DNA of 42,325 nucleotides. Source: Comamonadaceae bacterium. GTDB taxonomy: Bacteria; Pseudomonadota; Gammaproteobacteria; Burkholderiales; Burkholderiaceae_C. The stretch lies in NCBI GenBank assembly GCA_947453965.1, contig CANGIQ010000023.1, positions 1-42,325 of the forward strand, in the 5' to 3' direction. Below are positions 13,673 to 20,274 of the stretch, piece after piece. How positions within the stretch are numbered: position 1 is the stretch's first letter; each line of letters opens with the position of its first letter. The notes under the pieces are model-generated. The model was given only the letters and a program-made list of their open reading frames with translations, searched no databases and was not told where the DNA came from. The position numbers and the translations under genes were made by a program.

Positions 13673-14335
13673 ATGGCAAACATATTGGTAGTTGATGACG
13701 AGCTGGGCATTCGTGACCTCTTGTTTGAAATTCTCAACGACGAAGGTCACGCCGTCGAGGTGGCCGAAAACGCGGCAGCCGCACGCGCTGCGCGTTTGGC
13801 CGCGCGACCTGATTTGGTGTTGCTGGATATCTGGATGCCCGACACCGATGGTGTGACCTTGCTCAAGGAGTGGGCAGGTGCGGGTTTATTGAACATGCCC
13901 GTCATCATGATGAGTGGACACGCCACCATCGATACGGCGGTTGAGGCCACACGCATCGGCGCGCAAGCATTTTTAGAAAAACCCATCACGCTGCAAAAAT
14001 TGCTCAAAGCCGTTGAGCAGGGCTTGGCACGTAAGTCGGCGGCTAGCGCTGCGCTCAAGGGTGTTGCGGCATCGGGTCGCATCCACGATGCGGTGACGAC
14101 GCCGGCAAGCCCACAAGCGGTGGTGCTGCCGCCCACGCACCAAAGCTTTGATTTAGAGCTGCCCTTGCGCGATGCGCGGGACCAGTTTGAACGGGCCTAC
14201 TTTGAATACCACTTGGCACAAGAGAACGGGTCCATGACCCGGGTGGCCGAAAAAACAGGATTAGAGCGCACCCACCTCTACCGCAAGCTCAAACAGCTGG
14301 GTGTGGATTTATCCAAAACTAAGCGCGCCGCATAA
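13673..14335 (+). CDS. ntrX: Short NtrX-type response regulator (REC plus Fis-type HTH, no AAA+ domain)
   Basis: A 220-residue response regulator paired with the kinase just upstream. The receiver domain (about 1-120) has the acidic pocket D8/D9, phospho-acceptor D52 in LLDIWMPD, the switch residue in MMSGHA and the conserved lysine in LEKPIT. A low-complexity linker of ~35 residues leads to a C-terminal Fis-type helix-turn-helix (TRVAEKTGLERTHLYRKLKQLG). The sigma-54-activating AAA+ ATPase domain of classical NtrX/NtrC (~450 residues) is missing, with no GESGTGK or GAFTGA motif anywhere. It should therefore bind DNA but not activate sigma-54 RNA polymerase. The reading frame is clean and shows no decay. 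Confidence 0.88.
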   Translation: MANILVVDDELGIRDLLFEILNDEGHAVEVAENAAAARAARLAARPDLVLLDIWMPDTDGVTLLKEWAGAGLLNMPVIMMSGHATIDTAVEATRIGAQAFLEKPITLQKLLKAVEQGLARKSAASAALKGVAASGRIHDAVTTPASPQAVVLPPTHQSFDLELPLRDARDQFERAYFEYHLAQENGSMTRVAEKTGLERTHLYRKLKQLGVDLSKTKRAA

Positions 14336-14354
14336 GAGCCAAAACCTTTGGCTC
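14336..14354. terminator. Hairpin between convergent ntrX and membrane-protein genes
   Basis: GAGCCAAA (14336-14343), a 3-nt loop and TTTGGCTC (14347-14354) form a perfect 8-bp stem. It begins immediately after the ntrX TAA and overlaps the stop codon of the opposing gene. There is no real T-run on either side, so it may be a weak bidirectional terminator. Confidence 0.5.
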
Positions 14355-14946
14355 AGATATCGTCTTGTGAAGCGCGTTTGCGAGCCAGTGCGATGATGGG
14401 TGTGCGACGGGCCAACCAACGCAAGATGAGCGCCCCCACCAACGCGCCATTGATGTCGCCCATCAGCATATAGGGCAGCTGGTTCGCATTCACCAACAGG
14501 GACGGCTCCAGCACCGACCACACAGCGTGATGCGTCATTGAGTTGAGCAAGGCGTTCAGCAATGCCAGTTGCAACAAGTCGCTCAAGCGGGTCAATGCGA
14601 GTTTGCGTTTTTGCAAAATTTGCATCAGCGTGACGGCCATGGCCGCACTGCCTGCAGAGACAAAGATATTGGCAATGCTCAACACCCAGGTTTCTTGCCA
14701 CGTCACGGTGAACAGCAGCAAAGCGCCACCGATGGCGGTCCCCAGTGTGCCCCACACCATGCCCAACACCAGCACATTGACCAAGCGTAAAAAACTGGGC
14801 AAATACAAAAAGCTGATGTGATCCGAGAACTCTAAATACTTGAACAGCCACGCATTGAGCATGTGCGTGGCGCAATAAACAACGCCAGCGCAGACGGCTA
14901 AGGCCATAACGGCCGGGTTGAACGAGGGCTCGGTGTGATCATGCAT
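14353..14946 (-). CDS. Uncharacterised polytopic membrane protein
   Basis: A 197-residue protein I do not recognise. About six hydrophobic segments can be seen, for example AVMALAVCAGVVYCATHML, LVNVLVLGMVWGTLGTAIGG and NIFVSAGSAAMAVTLMQIL. A basic stretch, LQKRKLALTRLSDLLQ, sits between membrane segments, and the C-terminus is basic (ARRTPIIALARKRASQDDI). The length and shape resemble a stand-alone membrane sensor domain of the MASE type, but no output domain is attached. I chose the ATG at 14944-14946. The frame stays open further upstream, but that would run through the divergent TetR gene. The 40-bp gap to TetR suggests shared control. Confidence 0.65.
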   Translation of the reverse strand: MHDHTEPSFNPAVMALAVCAGVVYCATHMLNAWLFKYLEFSDHISFLYLPSFLRLVNVLVLGMVWGTLGTAIGGALLLFTVTWQETWVLSIANIFVSAGSAAMAVTLMQILQKRKLALTRLSDLLQLALLNALLNSMTHHAVWSVLEPSLLVNANQLPYMLMGDINGALVGALILRWLARRTPIIALARKRASQDDI

Positions 14947-14986
14947 TGCAGGTGAATTTTTGCACGTTTCAAAATATACTGACCAA

Positions 14987-15637
14987 ATGAACGAACCAGT
15001 ACAAAAACGCAAGGCGCCTTCACGGACCAACGACCCTGCGCGAACCATGGCTGAAATTCTAGAAGTCGCAACGACCGAGTTTGCTGACAAAGGCCTGAGC
15101 GGCGCGCGCATTGATGAAATCGCTGCGGCAACACGCACCAGCAAGCGCATGATCTATTACTACTTCGGCAGCAAGGAAGGTTTGTATTTGGCCGTGCTTG
15201 AAGATGCGTACCGCCGCATCCGTGCCACCGAAGCCGAATTGCACTTGGCAGACTTATCGCCCGAGGAGGCGCTCAAGTCCTTGGTGGGCTTCACGTTTGA
15301 CCACCACCACAGCAACCAAGACTTTGTGCGTTTGGTGATTTCTGAAAACATGCAGCGCGGCAGCTACCTGGCGCAAAGTAAACTCATTCAAGAGTTGAAC
15401 GTCTCAGTGATTCAGGCCATTGAAGCCTTGTACAAACGAGGTGTGAAAGCGGGCGTGTTTCGCAAGGGGCTGGATCCGATCGACATCCATGCGTCTATCT
15501 CTGCGCTGACGTTTTTCAACGTCTCCAACCGTTACACCTTCGATTTGATTTTCAAGCGCAACAGCCAAACGGCCAAAGCCCTAGCGGCCCGCAGGCAAAA
15601 TGTGGTCGATATGGTTCTCCGGTTTGTAAGTTATTGA
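14987..15637 (+). CDS. TetR-family transcriptional regulator
   Basis: A 216-residue TetR-type repressor. The N-terminal DNA-binding domain (about residues 15-65) reads AEILEVATTEFADKGLSG, then IDEIAAATRTSKRMIYYYFG, the typical helix-turn-helix ending in YYYFGSKEGLY. The C-terminal ligand/dimer domain is all-helical and its ligand cannot be predicted. I chose ATG 14987; a TTG at 14960 is in frame but would run into the divergent gene's leader. No clear Shine-Dalgarno is seen. A TATACT at 14975-14980 would put a transcript start close to the ATG, so a leaderless message is possible. Position suggests control of the downstream TRAP operon, of the divergent membrane protein, or of both. Confidence 0.9.
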   Translation: MNEPVQKRKAPSRTNDPARTMAEILEVATTEFADKGLSGARIDEIAAATRTSKRMIYYYFGSKEGLYLAVLEDAYRRIRATEAELHLADLSPEEALKSLVGFTFDHHHSNQDFVRLVISENMQRGSYLAQSKLIQELNVSVIQAIEALYKRGVKAGVFRKGLDPIDIHASISALTFFNVSNRYTFDLIFKRNSQTAKALAARRQNVVDMVLRFVSY

Positions 15638-15644
15638 AAATCGA

Positions 15645-15665
15645 CATAACAGATAGTTAGTTATG
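15645..15665. promoter_or_regulatory. Inverted repeat, candidate operator upstream of the TRAP operon
   Basis: CATAAC (15645-15650), a 9-nt spacer and GTTATG (15660-15665) form a perfect 6-bp inverted repeat. It lies in the 116-bp gap between the TetR gene and dctQ. Its placement 90-110 nt before dctQ suits a TetR-family operator. I could not identify a convincing -35/-10 pair next to it. The rest of 15666-15753 shows only the dctQ ribosome-binding site. Confidence 0.4.
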
Positions 15666-15753
15666 CGATATTCATGTGCGGGTTTTCACTGATCCTGCAC
15701 AAAGTAACTGTTTTGTACATTTTGTTCAGCCCCTACTGTCCAAGGATTTCCCC

Positions 15754-16293
15754 ATGCTCAATCGTTTTTTAGATCGCTACTGTCGGTTTCTCGAACTCGT
15801 GATCTCTGTCGCGCTCGCCGTGATGGTGGTGTTGGTGTTCGGCAACGTGGTGATGCGTTACGCCTTTAACTCTGGCATCACCTTGTCAGAAGAGCTGTCG
15901 CGCTGGCTGTTTGTGTGGGTGACGTTCTTGGGCGCGATCGTTGCCATGAAGGACGGCGCGCATTTGGGGTCGGACACCATCGTGTCTAAATTGTCTGTGC
16001 GTTGGCAAAAAATATTCTTGGTCATTGGTCACGGACTGATGTTGTTCATTTGCTGGCTGTTGTTCAAAGGGTCGTATGACCAAACCATCATCAACTGGGA
16101 TTCCACCAGCGCAGTGATGGAAGCCTCCATGGGCATCTTCTACGCCTGCGGCATGGTGCTTGCCGTGTCGGGTGCTTTGATTTTGGTAGACCATCTAATG
16201 CGTTTGATGCGCGGTGAGTTGGCCGACAGCGAGTTGATTGGCGTTCGTGAGTCTGAAGAAGAACCCATCGACGTGCCCGCACCTCTGAAATAA
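15754..16293 (+). CDS. dctQ: TRAP transporter small membrane subunit (DctQ family)
   Basis: A 179-residue DctQ-type subunit with four membrane segments: ELVISVALAVMVVLVFGNVV, a second around WLFVWVTFLGAIVAM, a third around IFLVIGHGLMLFICWLLF and a fourth around GIFYACGMVLAVSGALILV. The family signature near the first loop, RYAFNSGITLSEELSRWLFV, is clear. TRAP carriers use this subunit with DctM to import organic acids with sodium or proton symport, fed by a periplasmic binding protein. I chose ATG 15754 because AAGGA lies just upstream and the membrane topology fits; upstream in-frame GTG 15676 lacks such a site. dctM follows 18 nt later. Confidence 0.93.
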   Translation: MLNRFLDRYCRFLELVISVALAVMVVLVFGNVVMRYAFNSGITLSEELSRWLFVWVTFLGAIVAMKDGAHLGSDTIVSKLSVRWQKIFLVIGHGLMLFICWLLFKGSYDQTIINWDSTSAVMEASMGIFYACGMVLAVSGALILVDHLMRLMRGELADSELIGVRESEEEPIDVPAPLK

Positions 16294-16311
16294 ACCCCAA
16301 GGAATTCAATC

Positions 16312-17589
16312 ATGACAATCGCTGTATTTTTGGGCTCCTTGCTCGCCGCCATGGCGCTGGGTGTGCCTATCGCTTTTTCTTTGTTGCTGTGTGGTTCCGC
16401 CTTGATGTGGCACATGGACATGTTCGATGCGCAAATCTTGGCGCAAAACGTGATCGAAGGCTCGAACAGCTTCCCGCTGTTGGCTGTGCCTTTCTTCATG
16501 TTGGCTGGTGAGGTGATGAACACGGGTGGTTTGTCACGCCGTATCGTCGACTTTGCGATGGCCTTGGTGGGCCACATCCGTGGTGGCTTGGGCTATGTGA
16601 CCATCGTCGCGGCTTGCTTGCTGTCGGCCTTATCGGGTTCGGCTGTGGCAGACGCTGCTGCGTTGACCGCACTGTTGTTGCCCATGATGGTCAAAGCAGG
16701 TCACGACAAAGCACGCAGCGGCGGCTTGATTGCCGCTTGCGGTGTGATCGGCCCCATCATTCCACCTTCAATTGGTTTTGTGATCTTTGGCGTTGCTGCC
16801 AACGTGTCGATCAGCAAGTTATTCTTGGCAGGTATTTTCCCTGGCATCGTGTTGGCCGCTGGTTTGTGGGCCACTTGGTGGTGGTGCACACGCAAAGAAG
16901 ACTTGACCCCACCTGCACGCAAAACCAGTGCGGAAGTGTTTGCCGCCATGCGCGAAGCGGGTTGGGCGTTGATGCTGCCGCTGATCATCTTGGTCGGCTT
17001 GCGCATGGGCGTGTTCACACCCACAGAAGCGGCCGTGGTCGCGGCTGTCTACGCCTTGTTTGTGGCCGGTGTGATTTACCGCGAACTCACCTGGTCTCAG
17101 TTGTTTGATGTGTTCCGCATGGCAGCCAAAACCACATCGGTCATCATGTTCTTGGTAGCCGCTGCGATGGTGTCTGCTTGGTTGATCACAGTGGCCAACT
17201 TGCCTGCGCAAGTGGTGAGCTTGCTCGAGCCTTTGCTGGGCAACCCCACCTTGTTGATGGCGGCCATCATGGTGCTGTGCATGGTTGTGGGTACGGCGAT
17301 GGACATGACGCCCACCATTTTGATCTTGACGCCTGTGCTGATGCCTATCGTCAAAGCCGCTGGCATTGACCCGGTGTATTTCGGTGTGTTGTTCATCATC
17401 AACAACTCAATTGGCTTGGTCACACCGCCCGTGGGCACCGTGCTCAACGTGGTGGCCGGTGTGGGTCGCATGCGCATGGACGATGTCACACGCGGTGTGA
17501 TGCCCTTCATGGCGGTGCAGTTCATCGTCATGTTCTTGATGGTGCTGTTCCCATCCATCGTGATGGTGCCTGCACGCTGGTTGTATTGA
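16312..17589 (+). CDS. dctM: TRAP transporter large permease subunit (DctM family)
   Basis: A 425-residue DctM-type permease, the usual length for the family, with about twelve hydrophobic segments. Recognisable family pieces are FPLLAVPFFMLAGEVMNTGG in the N-terminal third, GVIGPIIPPSIGFVIFG near residue 145, and NNSIGLVTPPVGTVLNVVAG near residue 365. It forms the translocation path, together with DctQ encoded just upstream. AAGGA precedes ATG 16312. Its message continues through a 10-bp hairpin into the binding-protein gene. Confidence 0.96.
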   Translation: MTIAVFLGSLLAAMALGVPIAFSLLLCGSALMWHMDMFDAQILAQNVIEGSNSFPLLAVPFFMLAGEVMNTGGLSRRIVDFAMALVGHIRGGLGYVTIVAACLLSALSGSAVADAAALTALLLPMMVKAGHDKARSGGLIAACGVIGPIIPPSIGFVIFGVAANVSISKLFLAGIFPGIVLAAGLWATWWWCTRKEDLTPPARKTSAEVFAAMREAGWALMLPLIILVGLRMGVFTPTEAAVVAAVYALFVAGVIYRELTWSQLFDVFRMAAKTTSVIMFLVAAAMVSAWLITVANLPAQVVSLLEPLLGNPTLLMAAIMVLCMVVGTAMDMTPTILILTPVLMPIVKAAGIDPVYFGVLFIINNSIGLVTPPVGTVLNVVAGVGRMRMDDVTRGVMPFMAVQFIVMFLMVLFPSIVMVPARWLY

Positions 17590-17600
17590 TTTTCTTTTTT

Positions 17601-17631
17601 CCACTGTCTGTCCGGGTACGCCAGACAGTGG
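17601..17631 (+). promoter_or_regulatory. 10-bp stem-loop between dctM and dctP
   Basis: CCACTGTCTG (17601-17610), an 11-nt loop and CAGACAGTGG (17622-17631) form a perfect stem in the 90-nt gap between the permease and binding-protein genes. No T-run follows on the + strand. It probably acts as an mRNA-stability or processing element, or a leaky terminator, that lets dctP be present in excess over the membrane subunits. That role is inferred. Confidence 0.55.
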
Positions 17632-17679
17632 ACCCCTCATTTGGCGTACGACCGCAAAGTTCCTTCAGGAGACACTGAC

Positions 17680-18702
17680 ATGAAACGTGTATTTATCAAA
17701 ACCGTGATCGCGACTGTGGCTATGGCCGCCATGGGCATCGCTTCAGCGCAAGTCAAAACCATCAAGTTCGCCAACCAAAACAGTGCGGGTCACCCCATCG
17801 TTCAAGGTATGGAGAAGTTCAAAGAGATCGTTGAGAAGAACTCTGGTGGCAAACTCAAAGTCAACATCTTCCCAGGTGGCACCTTGGGCAGCGACCAAGC
17901 CAACGTGTCGGCCATCCAAGGCGGTTCTTTGGAAATGGCCTCGATGAACTCTGGCATCTTCGCCAGCCAAGTCAAAGAATTTGGCGTGTTCGATTTCCCC
18001 TTCATGTTCGCCAGCACCAAAGAAGCTGACGCCGTGGTGGACGGCCCCTTCGGCAAAAAAATGCACGCCAAGTTGGAAGAAAAAGGCCTGATCGGTTTGG
18101 CTTACTACGAGCTGGGTTTCCGTCACCTCACCAACGGCAAGCGCGCCATCAACAAAGTGTCTGACATCGAAGGCCTCAAGTTGCGCGTCATTCCTAACCC
18201 CATCAACGTCGATTGGGTCAAAGCCTTGGGCGCCAACCCCACACCACTGCCTTTCCCTGAGCTCTATGCAGCCTTGGAGCAAGGTGCTGTGGACGGTCAA
18301 GAAAACCCCATCCCCACCATCAACAGTGCCAAGTTGTACGAAGTGCAAAAGCACCTCACTTTGACAGGCCACCAGTACAACCCACAGTCCGTGGTGATCA
18401 GCAAAAAGTTCTGGGACACCTTGAGCGCTGCTGAGAAAAAAGTGGTGGCTGATGCTGCGACTGAGTCGGCCAAGTTCCAACGCGAAACAGCGCGTAACTT
18501 GGAAGCCAGCTTGTTGGCCAACTTGAAAAAGAACGGCATGCAAGTGACCCAGTTGTCTGACTCTGAAATGGTCACCCTGCGCGACAAGATGCGCCCTGTG
18601 ACTGCCAAGCACGGCGTGGCTGTGGGACAAGACTTGGTCAAAGAGTTGCAAGCTGAAATTGAAAAAGCACGTTCAGCTGCACCTGCAAAGAAGGCCAAGT
18701 AA
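17680..18702 (+). CDS. dctP: TRAP transporter periplasmic substrate-binding protein (DctP family)
   Basis: A 340-residue secreted solute-binding protein. The signal peptide MKRVFIKTVIATVAMAAMG ends at ASA before QVKTIKF. Family landmarks are FPGGTLGSDQANVSAIQGG, the ligand-carboxylate arginine in GLKLRVIPNP, and the ALEQGAVDGQENP loop. It binds an organic acid in the periplasm and hands it to DctQM. The ligand cannot be fixed from sequence. The downstream dehydroquinate dehydratase and shikimate-dehydrogenase-like genes point to quinate, shikimate or a similar hydroxylated ring acid. ATG 17680 follows an AGGAGA site. A strong terminator lies 10 nt after the stop. Confidence 0.95.
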   Translation: MKRVFIKTVIATVAMAAMGIASAQVKTIKFANQNSAGHPIVQGMEKFKEIVEKNSGGKLKVNIFPGGTLGSDQANVSAIQGGSLEMASMNSGIFASQVKEFGVFDFPFMFASTKEADAVVDGPFGKKMHAKLEEKGLIGLAYYELGFRHLTNGKRAINKVSDIEGLKLRVIPNPINVDWVKALGANPTPLPFPELYAALEQGAVDGQENPIPTINSAKLYEVQKHLTLTGHQYNPQSVVISKKFWDTLSAAEKKVVADAATESAKFQRETARNLEASLLANLKKNGMQVTQLSDSEMVTLRDKMRPVTAKHGVAVGQDLVKELQAEIEKARSAAPAKKAK

Positions 18703-18712
18703 TTGGCCCATG

Positions 18713-18747
18713 ATGCTTCGCTGCGCTTGAGCGGCGAAGCATTTTTC
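18713..18747 (+). terminator. Rho-independent terminator after dctP
   Basis: ATGCTTCGC (18713-18721) pairs with GCGAAGCAT (18734-18742) around a 12-nt loop, and a T-run follows. It lies 10 nt after the dctP stop and 28 nt before aroQ. The dehydratase/dehydrogenase pair is therefore either expressed by read-through or from its own promoter, which I could not identify. Confidence 0.8.
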
Positions 18748-18774
18748 AACAAATAAAAATTCTTAAGGGTTGTT

Positions 18775-19224
18775 ATGAAAGTCTTGATGCTGCACGGCGT
18801 GAACCACAACATGTTTGGCAAACGTGATCCCAAGCAATACGGCACCATCACCCTTGATGAAATCAACGCCAGCTTGCACAAGTTGGGCAAAGAGCTCGGT
18901 GCCGAGGTCGAGTGCTATCAGACCAACCACGAAGGCGATATGTGCGAGCGCATTCATCAAGCCTACTTTGACAATGTCGATGCGGTGCTGATCAATGCTG
19001 GCGCTTGGACACACTATAGCTACGCCATCCGCGATGCCTTGGCCGTGCTGACTTGCCCGATTGTGGAGCTGCACATGTCCAACATCCATGCCCGTGAAGC
19101 GTTCCGCCACACGTCTGTGTTTGCCGAAATCGTCAAAGGCCAAATCTGCGGCTTTGGTGAAGACAGCTATTTGCTGGCGCTGCGCGCTGGTGTCACTGCT
19201 GCTAAAAACGCGACTCAAAAATAA
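18775..19224 (+). CDS. aroQ: Type II 3-dehydroquinate dehydratase (divergent, probably catabolic)
   Basis: A 149-residue type II dehydroquinase, which interconverts 3-dehydroquinate and 3-dehydroshikimate. The catalytic set is complete: R17 and Y22 in the flexible loop (GKRDPKQYG), N74, H80 (INAGAWTHYS), H100 (ELHMSNIHARE) and R111. The QTNHEGDM segment is also typical. Compared with housekeeping AroQ, two positions differ: the usual NPGAYTH is NAGAWTH, and the start HGPNLN is HGVNHN. Its position behind a TRAP transporter and before a quinate/shikimate-dehydrogenase-like gene suggests a catabolic paralogue (QuiB/QutE role) rather than the biosynthetic enzyme. Only 5 nt separate it from the next gene. 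Confidence 0.92.
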   Translation: MKVLMLHGVNHNMFGKRDPKQYGTITLDEINASLHKLGKELGAEVECYQTNHEGDMCERIHQAYFDNVDAVLINAGAWTHYSYAIRDALAVLTCPIVELHMSNIHAREAFRHTSVFAEIVKGQICGFGEDSYLLALRAGVTAAKNATQK

Positions 19225-19229
19225 ATACC

Positions 19230-20063
19230 ATGATCAACGGCAACACAGAAATCATTGCCCACATTGGCTACCCGACGCACAGCTTCAAGTCGCCCATGAT
19301 TTACAACCCCTACTTTGAGCAAGCAGGGATCAACGCCGTGGTGGTGCCCATGGGCTGCCAAACGCCCGACTACCCTGCGTTCTTGAAATCTGTTTTCTCG
19401 CTCACCAACATCCGTGGTGCTTTGATCACCATGCCACACAAAGTGGTCACGGTGGGTTTGTTGGACGAAGTCACCCCCACGGTCAAAGTTGCTGGCGCAT
19501 GCAATGCCGTCAAACGCACGGAAGATGGCCGCTTGGTGGGCGACATGTTTGATGGCGCAGGTTTTGTGCGCGGCGTGCAACGCAAGGGCTTGAACCTCAC
19601 GGGTGCTCGCGTGCTCGTGGTGGGCAGCGGTGGCGTGGGTTGTGCCATTGCCGCCTCGTTGGCAGGTGCAGGCATTGGCGCCATCAGCTTGTTCGATGTG
19701 AACACCGCATCGGCCGAAGGCTTGGGCCAACGCTTGAAACAGAACTATCCAGCGATCGACGTCAAAACGGGCTCGAATGACCCTGCGGGTTTTGACCTGG
19801 TGGTCAACGCCACGCCCATGGGCATGAACGAGGGCGACCCCTTGCCCGTGGATGTGAAGCGCTTGTCTGCCGACACCTTTGTGGGTGAAGTGGTGATGAA
19901 GTCTGAAATCACCGCCTTCTTAGCTGCAGCACGCGCCCAAGGTTGCCGTGTGCAAGTGGGGTCGGACATGCTGTTTGAGCAAATCCCTGCGTATTTGGAA
20001 TACTTCGGTTTTCCCACTACCACGGCAGAGAACCTGCGTTCGGTGGCGAAGCTCTCGTACTGA
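19230..20063 (+). CDS. Shikimate/quinate dehydrogenase-like protein
   Basis: A 277-residue member of the shikimate dehydrogenase family. Catalytic K71 (TMPHK), N92 (GACNAV) and D108 (DMFDGAGF) are present, as is the C-terminal glutamine in SDMLFEQ. The N-terminal substrate loop reads GYPTHSFKSP rather than the usual GNPIAHSKSP, so only one of the two binding serines is in place. The NTD motif has become MFD. The Rossmann loop GSGGVG is followed by D156 at the end of the second strand (LFDVNTAS), a pattern typical of NAD-preferring quinate/shikimate dehydrogenases such as the Corynebacterium enzyme. I infer an NAD-dependent catabolic dehydrogenase on a quinate- or shikimate-like ring; the exact substrate is open. 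Confidence 0.85.
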   Translation: MINGNTEIIAHIGYPTHSFKSPMIYNPYFEQAGINAVVVPMGCQTPDYPAFLKSVFSLTNIRGALITMPHKVVTVGLLDEVTPTVKVAGACNAVKRTEDGRLVGDMFDGAGFVRGVQRKGLNLTGARVLVVGSGGVGCAIAASLAGAGIGAISLFDVNTASAEGLGQRLKQNYPAIDVKTGSNDPAGFDLVVNATPMGMNEGDPLPVDVKRLSADTFVGEVVMKSEITAFLAAARAQGCRVQVGSDMLFEQIPAYLEYFGFPTTTAENLRSVAKLSY

Positions 20064-20089
20064 AAACAGCCTTCAGACAGTGCTACAAT
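20060..20089 (+). promoter_or_regulatory. Probable promoter of tRNA-Phe
   Basis: CTGAAA (20060-20065), an 18-nt spacer and TACAAT (20084-20089) lie just before the tRNA gene. They would start transcription within a few bases of the tRNA 5' end. The -35 overlaps the stop codon of the dehydrogenase gene. Confidence 0.5.
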
Positions 20090-20098
20090 AGCTGACTC

Positions 20099-20174
<76 letters not shown>

Positions 20175-20180
20175 GATTCA

Positions 20181-20213
20181 CCCCGTAGTTTCGCAAGGAG
20201 CTACGGGGTTTTT
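20181..20213 (+). terminator. Rho-independent terminator after tRNA-Phe
   Basis: CCCCGTAG (20181-20188), a 12-nt loop and CTACGGGG (20201-20208) are followed by TTTTT, 7 nt after the tRNA CCA end. This is a classical intrinsic terminator. Confidence 0.9.
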
Positions 20214-20274
20214 CTTTGGCCGAAGGGCCGTGCTGGGGCGAATATGATGCTGCAAACCAAGCACAGGAGTCATC

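Noticed and set aside
14960..14980. TTGCAC and TATACT as a -35/-10 pair for the TetR gene
   Set aside because: The spacing is only 9 nt, far too short for a sigma-70 promoter.
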